Source: Limonium bicolor (lineage: Eukaryota > Streptophyta > Magnoliopsida > Caryophyllales > Plumbaginaceae). From it: a stretch of 64,000 bases of DNA. The stretch is from assembly GCA_023374045.1 (NCBI GenBank), contig CM041776.1, positions 472,925,375 to 472,989,374 of the forward strand, in the 5' to 3' direction. The notes under the pieces are model-generated. The model had not been told where the DNA came from. It did not search any database and saw nothing but the letters and a program-made list of their open reading frames with translations. Within the stretch, counting starts at the first letter, position 1. Each line of letters starts with the position of its first letter. The position numbers and the translations under genes were made by a program. Below are positions 23,200 through 35,525 of the stretch, piece after piece.

Positions 23200-24902
23200 T
23201 CATATGCCATATATGATCACCTGCACCACCCAGATCATCTGAGCCACCACTTGGACCTCCTCATGGACCCCATCCACCCAGCATACTAGAGCTAGCGCCA
23301 TAAGCACCGTACCCTGGTGAGAAGGAAACATCTGTGAGATCTGTGCTTCTATCATCGCTTGCATCTTCTCGCTATGTAGCTCCTGACGGATCGCTTCCCT
23401 TTCCTCAGAACGAATTTGTTCCCTATAATTGTCACCGTGCTTCTGAAGCATATCCCGCTCAATGTCCGACTTCATGGACTTGTAAGTGCTTTGATCGTAG
23501 CCGGTAGCACGTGAGTTAGCCTGTGCTGTGGAATGTGTCGGGGAAGTATTCTGGTGCTACCTCACCCACACCGTAGACCCTTCGCTTTCTCGATTTCCCT
23601 TCAACAACCTTGTAAAAAAATTCATTACGGTCTACAGGCGTGGCCTGAGTAGATGGATCATTTGGAGCGGCCGACTCCAGAGTGGCAGCATCTAACAGCT
23701 CTTCCTATTTATGCTTCATAATCACAACACAATGATATAATTACTCTTCGTTAATGAATAAATTTGAATGTAATCACATAAGTTACATTAAAACACTTAC
23801 AATAGTGTCCTCAACCTTGGCACATACTGGCATACTGTTTCCATGTTCATCCTTGCTTGAATGAGTGTGTATGAACAATATGTAAGCATCTGGCTCAGTA
23901 CCGTATTTCTTAGTCTACCAAAAAAACACTTGATTAAATTAGATATAATTAAGCAAGGCTTAAATATTTTTTTTTACATAACCTCCCCTGTTTTTTACAT
24001 TTCCTCACACATAATATCCAAGGTTGCACACATATCAGAACCTGGTAATGATTAAGCAAGTCTAAAAAAAATTTGACATAACCTCCCCTATTTTTTTGGC
24101 ATTTCCTCACACATATACAATCCAAGATTTTACATATCATAACCTAATAACAATCACAACTCACAACATACATTCATAGATGCATTCATAGTTTGCATTC
24201 ATATTCACATTCATATTCACATTCATATACTTGAACTCAGATTCATATATACTTGCATTCACATTCATATTCACTCATATCCACAAAGACACTTCACAAC
24301 CGCACTACATATAAACATATCATATTTTTGATCTATTTCTAAGAGTTAATAACATTAAACTAAATGTAAAATACTACCAAGTCAAAAAAATTCACCAGAA
24401 CCCTGCTATGCTCCTTCATCGTGCGAGAACCACCACCAGGTGTGTGCTTAGTTCTGCGGTTACGAGAGTTAGTCTCGCTGATGTTCTTGTACTTTGCACT
24501 CGCCCCTTGTTGTTGCCATGCTTGACAGACGCCATCTCTGACTTTTCTTTTCATCTTCTCATACTTCATCTTATAGAGTGTGTTTGAATATTGTTGGCTG
24601 CTCTTCGAGTAGAATATCTCATAGACCACGCTCTCAAGGTTAGGATCCTAACGGAAGCGCTTCTGCATAAATTAGTAAAGTGTTTTAAGCATAACTTAAC
24701 AAACAATAAAATAAAAACAAATTGTTGAAAGGCCAAGTATGGTTAAGTACCTTGAACTCGTTGAAGTAAAATCTATGGCCGTCTTGACCCAACCCATCCC
24801 AGGTATAACCCTCAGGAAACCATCTCGTCTCAAAGCAAGGAAGTAGAGCATGAGCAACCTTGTTTGTAGGTAGTAACTCTCTATAAGTATATGGTGTGTC
24901 AC
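23200..24902 (-). pseudogene. En/Spm-type plant transposase fragments (Transposase_24-like)
   Basis: Three minus-strand open pieces (24696-24902, 24360-24629, 23200-23475) read in order. The middle piece has KYKNISETNSRNRRTKHTPGG, resembling the 'S...N...NR...HTTG' core of the Transposase_24 family common in plant CACTA elements. Between the pieces, NEFFYKVVEGKSRKRRVYG fits the family's distal part, and 23200-23475 contains an Arg/Glu-rich helix (REQIRSEEREAIRQELHSEK) like its C-terminal coiled coil. Introns or decay separate the pieces. No TNP2-type catalytic transposase is present, so this is a remnant of an element that once encoded accessory DNA-binding functions. Confidence 0.6.
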
Positions 24903-26439
24903 AAATTTACAATTAACATATATATAATAAATGAACCTTACAGTAAATTGTTTTGTATTACACAGTAGTGCTTACTTGTCAGAAACAAATGATGACGTGA
25001 GGATCAACACCGCTACCGTATGAAGCTTCTGAGCTATGCGGTGTATCAGATGGTGAATCATCATGGAGTGGAGGAGTAGACTGTTGTGGAGGAGTAGGCT
25101 ACCGTGGAGGTGGAGGTGTAGAGCGATGTCTCTCAATAGCCGGCTGTGAATCTGGGACTATAGTAGACTTGTACTGAGTGTGTGGGTAAGTGTCGAATTG
25201 AAGGGGTCCCCATTGGTGCTCGTCTTGACAAGGTGTGTGAATGAGGGGGATGTGCAGAACCCAATGGGGATCCCTGGCTTGATCCATCTACAAGATCGGC
25301 AGCCTGCTGAGAATCATCTGGGGAAGTAGAAGTTCTTCCCCTAAATCTGCTTCAACCAAATGACCAGCCTAATTTAAAGAAATCTCTACCACCTTCCATC
25401 ACTATGAAAACCCATGATAAAGATCACATTAAATACTTAATCAAATGACTATTTGTATATAATATTTAATAAACAAACAAAAATAATAATATATTGACAT
25501 TGCAGTAGTTGTATGTAAGTTTACTTGTTCAATTTATGTATCTGATATGTCCACTAAAACAAATGTTTTTTCATCATCGACTAACGGTGATAAACCACAT
25601 GATCTACGGTTTCATCTTGCAGTGGTTGAACCTCTTCATCAACTGTTGATGAGTTAGGCATGTAAGAGTACTTCTCGCTTTCACTTATGCACTTTAACTT
25701 TATCAACAACAAATTTATCTTTCATCGACTCCTACATTCTCTCAACAATTTATCCAACCAAATAACATGTTTTCTTCATCGACTCCAAGATTCCTTCCAT
25801 CGATTATCAGATTAGCGACATGCACAATTAATTACTCAATTTAGCTAATTAAACATTTAAAATTTGGTTTTATACCATTGTAACCCTAGATTAACTCAAA
25901 AAAATCAAAAATTTGACAACCGTAATTGTCACATGATATCAATATATATGTTACTAGCAATTTATAACACAAATTAGCAACAAAAAACATACAAATTTTG
26001 GGTATAACAAGCACATTTTTATAATCCCCCAAATCAATTTTTGGTGTTATAGCATTGTAACCCTAGATCTACTCGAAACATCAAAAAATCCAAAATTAAC
26101 AACCATAATTGTCACACAACATCAATATATCTGTTAATAGCAGTTTGTAGCACAAATTAGCAACTAAAAACATACAATTTTGGTATTAATGAGCAGATTT
26201 CGATTTCCCCCAAATTAATTTTAGAAATCAAATATTTAGGGTTTTAAGGACTTACCTTTGTGCAGAATCGGTGTGGAACAGTAGCCTACGGTCGCGGTCG
26301 ACTCTAGTGGCGTTCGGTGACCAAAAACTGCTGAAAGTGGCTGGAATGGTCGAGGACTGCAGCAGAGCTCGCGAGGAAGAAGAAAAGAATAGAAGAAAGA
26401 AAAGAGAAAGAAAAGTTCAAGCGCATGTCTGATTTTACT

Positions 26440-26858
26440 AAACATTTAGCGACCTAGTCTGTCGCTAAATAAACCAAAATGACGACATTTTGATTAGTAA
26501 ACTTAAACCACGGGCGAGATTAGATAGTGCCAAAACGACGTCGTTCTACTTAGAATTGGTGACGGAATTGTTCCGTCGCTAAGTTTTCTTTTTCTTTTTT
26601 TTTAATCTTAAAGGAGATAGCGATGGATGGTCGTCCCTCGCTAACATAGCGACAGAAATACCGTCGTCAGTATGTCGCTAATAGAGGCGCTGATGCTGGA
26701 AAATATGGCTCCACCTCGCTCGCTCAAATCTGTCACCATTCTGTCGCCAATCCGTCGCTTAAATGTTCGTCGCTAATCCGTCTCTATTCCATCGCTAATT
26801 AGAGACAAAATTTTGTATGTCGCTAAATCCGTCTCTAATCCACTGTTTTCTAGTAGTG
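26440..26858. repeat. CACTA subterminal repeats
   Basis: Many direct and inverted copies of GTCGCTAA/TTAGCGAC and variants cluster in the last 420 bp before the terminus. Such repeats are the transposase-binding zone of CACTA elements. Confidence 0.75.
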
Positions 26859-27445
26859 AAAGAAATATTTTTAAAAACAATTATTCACCAGATCTGTTTA
26901 GAAATTAATAAGAAAATTGGAAATTCAAAATTTCGAAATTCCAAAGTCATTATGTTCCAAATGTCATCCTTTATCATATGTCAAAATTTCAAGACATTTG
27001 AGTTGATTTGAGCCATTTTTAGAAGCGAGAGAAAGTTACAATGACTCGTATTTTCCTTATATTTTGGACTTTGGGGTTCAAATAAAACTTGTTGGGCTTT
27101 TGGTCATGGATGGGCTTAGTGACCAGACTACAAAGTTTTATTTATTGGATGAAAGCTTTTTTTACTATTTTTTTTGAAAAATCATACTTTATATTATACA
27201 AAGTTAGATTATAATATGTATTAAAAGCTAATTTTTCAGAATAAAAATTCCCTGAAAATTACCAAAATGCCTCTCGGGATGATTAAGTTGTCACAATTGT
27301 CCAAGATGTGTGAGTTAATCATGCAAAGATATAAAATTCCAAAAACATTCTGATAAACTCAGGATTCCGCGTCTTTTGACCATTTACCCCTTGTGGCTTT
27401 CGTGTCTTACGGGACCTTTTGAGGGTCAAAATTTGGGGTATAACA

Positions 27446-27760
27446 GCATTCATTGAGAGATACCAAATCAGGAAGTTCCTCAGGTCACTTCATGCCTCCT
27501 TTGACAACAAGGTCAACGCCATGCAAGAAGGGCATAACCTATCCAAGATGTTAGTCATTGACATGTTGGGGTCCCTGATGGCGTTCGAGCTAAAGATGCA
27601 ACAATGAGAGAATGAGCCTGTCAAAAAGGAGAAAGGCAAGGGATTGGCGCTACAGGTTGGAAAAGATAGTGACATAGGATTGGATGAGGATCGGGAAATA
27701 GTTCTCTATGCCAGAAACATTTTAGGAAGATGTTCAAGCAGCAACAACAGAAGAAGAATG
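27446..27760 (+). pseudogene. Ty1/copia gag fragment (UBN2-like)
   Basis: The plus-strand reading RKFLRSLHASFDNKVNAMQEG, then LGSLMAFELKMQQ, matches the 'ILRSLP...V.AI.E...L...L.GSL..E' segment of copia gag polyproteins (UBN2 family). A stop follows MQQ, after which a basic stretch and DREIVLYARNILGR continue the family's pattern. It directly abuts the family A LTR at 27445. Upstream and downstream parts of the element are not recognised. Confidence 0.7.
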
Positions 27761-28077
27761 ATTCCAGAGACTCTAATTGGATGGACTCGCGTGAAGGGCT
27801 GCTAGTACAACCCGACATATCCAAGATAGAGACATTGATAAGGGGAAGGATAAGGCCATCCTTCGAGCCTTGGAGTGAGGAGACATCAGTAGTGGTTGAG
27901 GTACCTGAGGGACCACTGTCCTTCTAGTAAGGATCCGTGTGGCATGTCGGAGAGCTCAAGAGATCACAGGTTATCCTCCATGCGTCCGAGTTATCTTCTA
28001 TACTTGCCCTTAATCCAATGCGTAGCTCCGAAGCCCGCAACCATGGTCCATAGGGGTAGATGCCAGAGAGAATGATT
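27761..28077. other. No recognised feature
   Basis: Sequence following the gag fragment, with no motif I can identify. Confidence 0.4.
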
Positions 28078-28302
28078 TCACAAGGTAGATTTCACACCTT
28101 CAAGGATGATTTTCAAGTAGCGCAACACTAGGTCATCGACCAATATCATGACTTTGAAGCGTAGGTAGTCTCCTTCATAACGAGCGCCTTCATTTTCAAA
28201 CTCCAAGAAGGTTCCGAAGTGACATACAAGGCTCGCGGTGGAGTCTTCATTGTGTAGAACAAGAGGGGCATCATGAGTTCTGACCCAAATGGGAAAGGTC
28301 AA
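28078..28302 (-). pseudogene. Possible LINE ORF1 fragment (DUF4283-like)
   Basis: The 74-residue minus-strand frame starts MTFPIWVRTHDAPLVLHNED and has FLEFENEGARYEGDYLRFKV. This resembles the 'IWVRL..LP..Y.NEE......G..VE.D......R.....RVRV.VDV..PL' pattern of DUF4283, found in ORF1 of plant non-LTR retrotransposons. No zinc knuckle, endonuclease or reverse transcriptase is seen nearby. The match is by eye and modest. Confidence 0.45.
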
Positions 28303-28745
28303 GAAAACGTGGCTCGTTGAAGCTTTCTTCTTGTCAATTCATTGGAGTATGAGAAGGGCTCCATCAAAGGACCACGAGCCTCGGTCAAGGACTGCATGCA
28401 ACATGCTTATACACTCAAACTCCAGCAAAAAATATGTGTAACAACCTTCTTAATCTGCAGGAGTCCTTAGAGTTGCCATACCTTTGAGAGGGTGGCTTCT
28501 ATCGCCTGGATGTCCATACCACGAGAAATAAGGAGCTTTCATAACAAGCATCTATCTAAATCCTGGAGCAAGTTATGGTCCATCAATCCGTCGATGGTGA
28601 TACACGATGCATTCTCTTTAGTGAGTGATAGTTCATCACACTGATAGGCTAGTTCCTCTACTGATTGAGAAGAGGAAGAACCCACGGGATGGAGTTTGAT
28701 CACGGGGTGACACTAGGGTGGTGGGTAGACATAGATGAAGTACCC
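28303..28745. other. No recognised feature
   Basis: Short unmatched stretch between the possible LINE fragment and the hAT MITE. Confidence 0.4.
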
Positions 28746-28753
28746 TGTAGGAT

Positions 28754-29338
28754 TAGGGCTGCCCAAATAATTCCGAAACCGTGGTATCCGACCGAAACCG
28801 AAGTGAACCGTATCTGTTTTCAGGTTAACCGTACCGGTTCTTGCGGTATGGTTAACCGAACCGTGTAAATTGACCGGTTTCGGTTTCCGTAACGGTATTG
28901 AATTTTCCCGAACGGTTAACCGATTATATAAACAATGAAAAACTTCAAATATTAATGTTCACCTTATATAATAATTAATGTTAGCTATTGAGGGAATATA
29001 CATATTATTATATTTTTTGTCACATATGTTTGATTTGCCACTCATGATTTAAGTGAATGATCAATGTTGTACTATAATATTAACGGTATGGGTCTTATCA
29101 ATTAAAAAAATATACAACTACAAGGTTAACCGATAAAACCGAACCGAACTAAAGGTTAACCGGTCTAAATGGAATGGTAATGGAATTGAATTTTAGAAAA
29201 CTGAACTAAACGGTTAACCGAATCCTGTTAACCGATCTAAATGGAATGGTAATGGAATTGAATTTTTGAAAACCGAAGACCCGGTTAACCGAATGCGGTT
29301 AACCGAATAAGGCGGTTAACCTACCATGGGCAGCCCTA
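28754..29338. mobile_element. hAT-type MITE, 585 bp, perfect 8-bp target duplication
   Basis: Ends TAGGGCTGCCCA and TGGGCAGCCCTA are perfect 12-bp inverted repeats. TGTAGGAT flanks both sides (28746-28753 and 29339-29346). The non-coding interior has many GGTTAACCG palindromic motifs, mostly near the two ends. Confidence 0.93.
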
Positions 29339-29346
29339 TGTAGGAT

Positions 29347-30972
29347 GGGTTGTTGACGCAGTCGATCGGGGAAGCCTGTCGGACGGGTCAATGAACCAAA
29401 AATGACAAAAAAGTGGCAGATCGTGTGGGAGAAAATGAATAGGAATAAGTGTAGTTTAAGGGACATGAGAAGTTTTGGGATGCACAACTGAGAAGAATGC
29501 ATGATGGTAAGCATTAACGAGCATTAAATGAAGCTTAAAAAGTGTTTGCCAAGTGATGAATAAGAGGAGAAAGAAGGAAGGGGGAGCTCTAGCCTTGGGA
29601 GAGAAGGTCATGTCTAAAATCGTTCATTGCACAACTAAGTAACTCATGCTAAATACTCCTTATTCACCTAATTATCCATCATGCTTTATTTTACCTTATA
29701 CAAAAAACATGTCAAAACGCTCTCAAATCCAATGTATTTGCCTAAACACTGTACAGTTGCTTTCGCTCTCGTAGGAGACGATTTGGAGACATTCATTCTT
29801 CTGTTCACTTCTGAAGCACCAGAGTGATTTGGATCATCTTCTCCGCTGCTCTATTCATCTTCTTGGCTTCTAGCTTGAAGACCTACTGTCATTTTCCTAT
29901 GGTATTCTAGCGTAAATGTCTACTGTTGTTTCTTTGCTCTATCGAAGGAGGTTTAGCTGGTGATGATTTCAGACCTAGCTTTGGTCTTGATGGTGAAATG
30001 TATCAGATTTATTAGTTTTTATTATGGTTATGTATCTGTCTATTGTAGGTTCTTTGCTATGTCAAATGAGGTTTCAACTGGTGTCGATTTCAAATCTAGC
30101 TCTAGTCTTGGTGTGCAAGTCTTTCGATTTGGGGCTTCGGTGAACATATTTTTTCTAAAGTTTTGTTGTTGTTTGGTCCAAGTTAGGTGGGTGTAAAAGT
30201 AAGGGGTGCTCCCTTGGCTTATGCTTAGGTGATTATGGTTCTTTGTTTGCTCTTTTATGGGTAGTTGTTGGTCAAGATGGGTTGTTGGAAATTTTAGGTT
30301 TGCAATGTTTCCTACTTTCCAAGATCGGAATGTTGAATGGCGTAGGTGCACGCGTGTTGTCTTGGTCCTTTTTGTGAAGAATTTACTTTTGTTGGGTTTT
30401 TGGATCACTACTTTACTCCCTTTTGTTAGATGCTCTTGATTTTCCAGATGTTACAAGTTTCAGATCTAGTATAATCCAGGGTGTTGGGAGGAGTGTCTTT
30501 ATGCAGTTGTTTCCTCTACTGCACAAGGTACAATAATGTTGATTTCTAATGAGTTTTGCTCCAACATGGTCAAAGTGCTTCTAGATAGCCTATATTACAT
30601 CAGTCTCGACCTCCCTACGGTCTAGGTCTTTTGGAAAAAGTTTACTACCGCGATACTAGCTTCCTTTTTGCGTAGGAAGCTTCTTGATTGGAATACAACA
30701 GACATTTACTCAACATAGGCAATTTGATTTTAACTAGCTTCATAATACGTCAAAATATTTTGGAGCTTACCTTACAGATGGATAGCCGTAACATGTGTTA
30801 TAAGCTAGTGTTTGAATCTAACAAGAAGACTCTTTCCAAAGACTTAACGTACAAAGGAAAGATTTAGATAAAGACTATTATTAGTTTAGCTAGATCTTCA
30901 GTTAGGAGGATATATGCAGGCTTCGATTATGTAATTCGTTTAACTCTTATTGTGTTAAGTATGGGTGAACAT
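29347..30972. other. 1.6 kb without a recognised gene
   Basis: Only short frames occur. An imperfect tandem duplication of about 79 bp lies at 29918-29996 and 30037-30115 (both with TCTTTGCT, GAGGTTT and TAGTCTTG/TGGTCTTG landmarks). Confidence 0.5.
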
Positions 30973-31122
30973 ATAGGCTCTGTTCGGCATGGCTGTTTTG
31001 GCAGCATAAATGCAGCATATTTGGCAGCAGGAATGTGCTGGCATAAATGCAGCATATTTGCTGGCAGGAATGTGCTGGCATAAATGCAGTTGTTTTGAAA
31101 ACTACTGTTTGGTAGTGCAGCA

Positions 31123-31464
31123 TGTTGAATATAGGCAACCAAAAATCTCTCAAATGAAGGTAAGTGTTTTTGGATCTAGCAAGGGATGATTTCATTCATC
31201 ATATTACATAACCTATTTATAGAATTTCTACATCAAGAGCTTCTACTACGTAGTCAAAATAAGAGGCTAACTACTACATACTGAAATCTACTACAGCAAC
31301 TAAGAGATAGATTTGGTTGCTTCAAAAATCAACAAACGTGAACTGCAACAGTATGAAACGTGAACTGCAGCAGTATGAAACGTGAACTGCAGCAGTAATA
31401 GATGGTGCCTCCCTCTATGCCTATATCTTCTAGAAATGGTTGCTGGTGTTGTTTTTCTTCAACA
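31123..31464 (-). repeat. Copia 3' LTR, 342 bp
   Basis: It differs from 50050-50389 by roughly ten substitutions and a few single-base gaps counted by eye, so the insertion is not very recent. Confidence 0.93.
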
Positions 31465-31477
31465 CTCCCTCTCTACA
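31465..31477 (-). other. Copia polypurine tract
   Basis: Minus-strand GTAGAGAGGGAG immediately precedes the 3' LTR. Confidence 0.8.
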
Positions 31478-31592
31478 CCAGCATCATCTCTTTTTATATT
31501 CCTAGCTGATTATAGAAATTTTCGAGCTTGTTTCCACTCAAGCCTTTAGTGAACAGATCTGCAGCTTGGTTCTCAGTTTTGATGTACTTCAA

Positions 31593-33300
31593 CTAAATCT
31601 CTTCTTGCAAGACTTTCTCCCTAAGGAAAAGATAATGTACCTCTACGTGCTTGGTTCTAGCATGGAAGACTGGATTCTCTGCTAACCGTATTGCTGGCAG
31701 ATTGTCACAATATAGCACGATGTTGTACTTGATTGGCTCATACAAGTCCTTTAATAACTGCATTAACCAAGTGCTTTCTTGAGCTGCCATAGCTGCTGCT
31801 CAGTACTCTGCTTCAGTAGTTGTTAACGACACTGTCGGTTGTCTCTTGCTACACCAAGACACTGCTCCGGACCCAAGCATAAATATATAGCCAGTGGTCG
31901 AACGTCGTGTGTCTGGATCACCTACATAGTCAGCATCACAATAGCCAACTAGCTCACAATCTTCACCACTCTTATAGAGTATACCAAGTCCTAGTGTACT
32001 CTTCACATATCTTAGAACTCGTCGGGCTGCTTCAAATGAGGTTTCTTTGGATTCTGCATATAACAACTTAACACACCGACTGCAAATGAGATATCAGGTC
32101 ATGTTAAGGTTAAGTAGATAAGACTACCCACCAGTTGTCGATACATCGTAGCATCCTCCAAATCTTTCCCTTCATAAACACACATTCTAGCATTTGGCTC
32201 TATTGGTGTTGAGATTGGCTTGCAGTTAAGCATTCCAAACTTTTTCAGCAAATCTTTGGAATACTTGAGTTGATGAAGACAGATTCCTCTTTTGGTGCGA
32301 TCAATCTCGAGACCAAGAAAGTGCTTCAGCTGTCCAAGTTCTTTCATCTGAAACCGAGCTGACAGATTTTCTCTAGTCTGAGAAACTTCTTTTTCATCGT
32401 CACCAGTGATGATCAAATCATCCACATAAACTAGCACAATAGCTAGTTTCCCTTCTTTTGGTTTAACAAACAAGCTAGAATCTGCAGACGTCATCGAATA
32501 GCCATTGTGAGTAAGAAATTCAGCAATCTTACCATACCACGCCCTTGGTGCTTGCTTTAGGCCGTAAAGCGCCTTCCTAAGTTTGCACACATACTCAGGA
32601 TGATCTTGGCTCTGAAATCCTGTTGGTTGGTTCATATATATTGCTCGATCTAACTCTCCATGCAAGAAGGCATTCTTCACATCCATTTGCCATAGGTTCC
32701 AATTTTTACTGGCTGCTAGTGCTAGTAGAACTCTCACTGTAGTAAGTTTTGCAACTGGACTAAATGTCTCATCATAGTCCAACCTATATTGTTGAGAAAA
32801 TCCATGAGCTACTAGACGAGCCTTGTACCTTTCGATTGACCCATCTGTGTTATGCTTTAGCTTGTACACCCACTTACAAGAGATTGGCTTCACCTCTCTT
32901 GGTTTGGGTACTAGCTCCCATGTCTGATTGCGCTCTAGTGCAACCACTTCTTCTTCCATTGCTTTGATCCACTCTGGATCTTTGAATGCTTCTTCGAACG
33001 TCTCAGGTTCTTTCATATCTACATCTTCAGCAATGGCCGCATTTGCATACTTGGAATTTGGCTTCTTGATCCTACTTGATCTTCTAGGTGATATCACTCC
33101 TTCAGAATCACCTTCTTCATCTGGTGGTTGGTAAATACCAGTTCGCCAGGGGTTTTGATCTAAGCCTTCTTCAGTACCACAGTCTTCAGGTCCATCTGTC
33201 CTTGGTGGATCTTGTAACTCATCCCTAGGAAACACTTCACTATCTGAGGACCACCACGATGAAGACTCATCAAATACCACATTTCGAGATGTGTAGCACT
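31593..33300 (-). pseudogene. Copia reverse transcriptase and RNase H
   Basis: The long frame 32099-33280 begins in the integrase C-terminal linker ([12 protein letters not shown]). It then carries the full [49 protein letters not shown], and catalytic [14 protein letters not shown], through FFLGLEI-type [15 protein letters not shown] stop and frame change near 32066-32099 separate it from RNase H (31800-32066; [38 protein letters not shown]). A further stop separates the last piece (31593-31790), which holds CDN and HARTKHVEVHYLFLREK. All key RT residues remain, so decay is limited to a few stops and shifts. Confidence 0.92.
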
Positions 33301-34612
33301 TCCCGGTTGATGGATCACAACACCTCCATCCTTTCCTCTGGCTGTCGTATCCTACAAAGATACATCATATGGCCTTCTTTTCCATCTTGCTACGTAAATG
33401 ATCAGGTACAAATACATAGCATACACATCCGAACACTCAAAGATGACCAATAGCAGGCTTTATCTTCCATAACTTTTCAAATGGTGATAAAAAGTCTAAC
33501 CTTTGTTAAGGAAGCCTATTGATCACAAAGGCTGCAGTATTCATCGCCTCTGTCCAAAACCTTCCTGGAACATTCTTCGCATAGATCATACTTCGACATA
33601 TCTCCGCCAGGTGCCTGTTCTTTCTTTCTGCTACACTGTTTTGTTGTGGAGTGTTTGGACAGGTAAACTGATGTCGTATCTTGTAGTCCTTAAAAAAGCT
33701 TAAGTACTCCTGTGAGGTGTACTCTCCTCCGTTATCAGTTCATAGACTACAAATCTGTTTACCAACCTCTGACTCCACTATCTTCTTGAACTCTTTGAAC
33801 TTTTCAAAGACTTGAGACTTTTCTTTCATGAAGTAGATCCACACATACCTCTAGAAGTCGTCAATGAAGGTCACCATATACTTCATCCAGCCGATGGAAG
33901 TTTGCTTGACCAGACCAAACACGTCAGAGTGAACCAACTCCAGTGGCTCTTTTGCTTTGTAGTTGGATTATTTGTATGGTAGCTGATGTGCTTTTCCATA
34001 CTGACAACCTGCACAAATAGCATCGGTCTTTACCTCAAGTCGAGGAAGCCCTTTCAAAATCAACCTCTTCATCATCACGTCTAGCTTGGAGTAGTTGACA
34101 TGGCCTAACCGCATGTGCCATAAGTCTGCTGTCCCGTTCCTTCTTGTCTTGTCTATGTATGCAACCTCTGCTGACATCACATAGATCGACTCTACCTTCT
34201 GCCCTTTCATAATGGGCTTTTCAGTGACCTCAAGGTTTTGATATACCTTCACATCATCTGGTCCGAACAAGATAAAGTGACCAGCCGATGTTAACTGTGA
34301 TACTGAAAGGAGATTTTTCTTCATACCAGGAGCGTGGTAAACATTTTGAAATACCATCTCAGCATCACCAGATTAAGGGGACACTACAGTATTACCGATG
34401 TGAGTTATCGGCAATTTTGAGTTGTTGGCTGTCACCACGACTCGACTCCCCTTGTAGTTTGTCAAGCTCTCTAACTTCTCTTTGTTACCCGTCATATGAT
34501 TCGAGCAACCTGAGTCAATAGTCCAATCATTGTCATAGTCGACTTGACTGAGTGTTGTTGCCGAGAGTGCTAATTCTGCTTCATCTACTACAAAGTGGAC
34601 CTCCACATCCAT
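33301..34612 (-). pseudogene. Copia protease and integrase, broken by stops
   Basis: The protease segment (34373-34612) has the active-site motif WTIDSGCSNHMTG. Integrase follows: the zinc-binding part [14 protein letters not shown]...CAGCQYGK (33968-34357), then in broken frames VHSDVFG, TDNGGEYTS and NSVAERKNRH, which supply the D, D and E of the catalytic triad. Several in-frame stops (for example near 33970, 33870 and 33740) prevent translation. Some stops sit where an Arg codon CGA is expected, consistent with C-to-T change at methylated CpG. Confidence 0.88.
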
Positions 34613-35466
34613 TCCTCTTCACTTTTCGAAGTAGCGGTGTTGCTCTCCACACCTTTCTTCTTGGCCCAGCAATCTTTTACCATGTGACCTACCTTGTCAC
34701 AATTATAACACTTCCCTTCAAACTTTTGGTCATTACCACGCTTCTTCCAATGACTGCTTCCTGCGCCTTGATGACTCTTTCCTTTGTGACCATTCCTCTT
34801 GGATCCACCACCATCATGCTGCTTGGAATTCCACTTTCCTTTCTTGGCGTAGAGTGCATCTTCTTCTTTCTTCACTGAGGCTCCTCCCATCTGCTTGGCC
34901 AAAGCTTCTTGACTGACTAGCAAATTCTCAAACTCCACAAGTGATAGTTGATTTTGCCATCCTTGTATAGCAGCAATAAAGCTCCTAAATTCTGGTTTCA
35001 ACCCATGGATGATGATTCGTTTCATCCTGGTATCGCCCATTCGAGCGTCGGAATCCAACTCAAAAATTTCTCGGCGCAACGATTTTACTTTATGAAAGTA
35101 TTACGCAACCGTCATGTCACGTTGTGCAATTGATAATAGCTCACTTTCCAAGAGCTGCAGCTTCGTGTCATTCTTTTTCGAGAATAACTCTACGAACGTA
35201 TCCCAAGCGTCTTTGGGAGTCTTTGCATCTCGAATGTGCCCGAGAATTTCTTCTTCAACAGTCGTCTTAAGGGTAAACATGGCTTTGCCCGCTTTAATCT
35301 TCCATTTTCGCAGTGCGTCTTCTCCCGTTGGCGGATTTATTTTGGTGCCACTAACAACCTCCCATAAATCTTGTCCTTGCAAATATGACTTTATGCAAGT
35401 AGACCAAGAGTTATAATTGTTATTGCTAAGCTTTTTAATTCCACCAGCAACTTGAAAATCAGCCAT
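34588..35466 (-). pseudogene. gag: Copia gag (one stop)
   Basis: The start at 35466 gives MADFQVAGGIKKLSNNNYNSW, the usual copia gag opening, followed by the UBN2/retrotran_gag_2 core (DAWDTFVELFSKKNDTKLQLLE). A stop (TAA, near 35101) interrupts before LRREIFELD..., after which the frame runs through KRIIIHGLKPEFRSFIAAIQGW to the CCHC zinc knuckle CYNCDKVGHMVKDC at about 34670-34715. A frame change at about 34600 leads into protease. In a working element this protein forms the particle and binds RNA. Confidence 0.9.
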
Positions 35467-35525
35467 AACTAAAATATTTTTTTTTCACTTTTTTTTAATC
35501 CTCTTAATAGACAACACTCTTTTTT

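Larger units (their letters stand above)
23132..26858 (-). mobile_element. Truncated CACTA (En/Spm) transposon
   Basis: The right end reads, on the minus strand, CACTACTAGAAAACAGTGG, a typical plant CACTA terminus, followed inward by dense GTCGCTAA-type subterminal repeats. Transposase-type protein fragments lie on the minus strand at 23200-24902. No matching CACTA end is found near 23132, so the other end is lost. Confidence 0.8.
23071..27445 (-). repeat. Family A LTR (A5), split by a CACTA element
   Basis: The left piece 23071-about 23131 matches the LTR end TGTGAGCCTC; the right piece 26859-27445 matches the opposite end (compare 22118-22467) and closes with GGGTATAACA. About 1.1 kb of the LTR middle is missing, so the insertion was accompanied or followed by a deletion. 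Confidence 0.75.
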
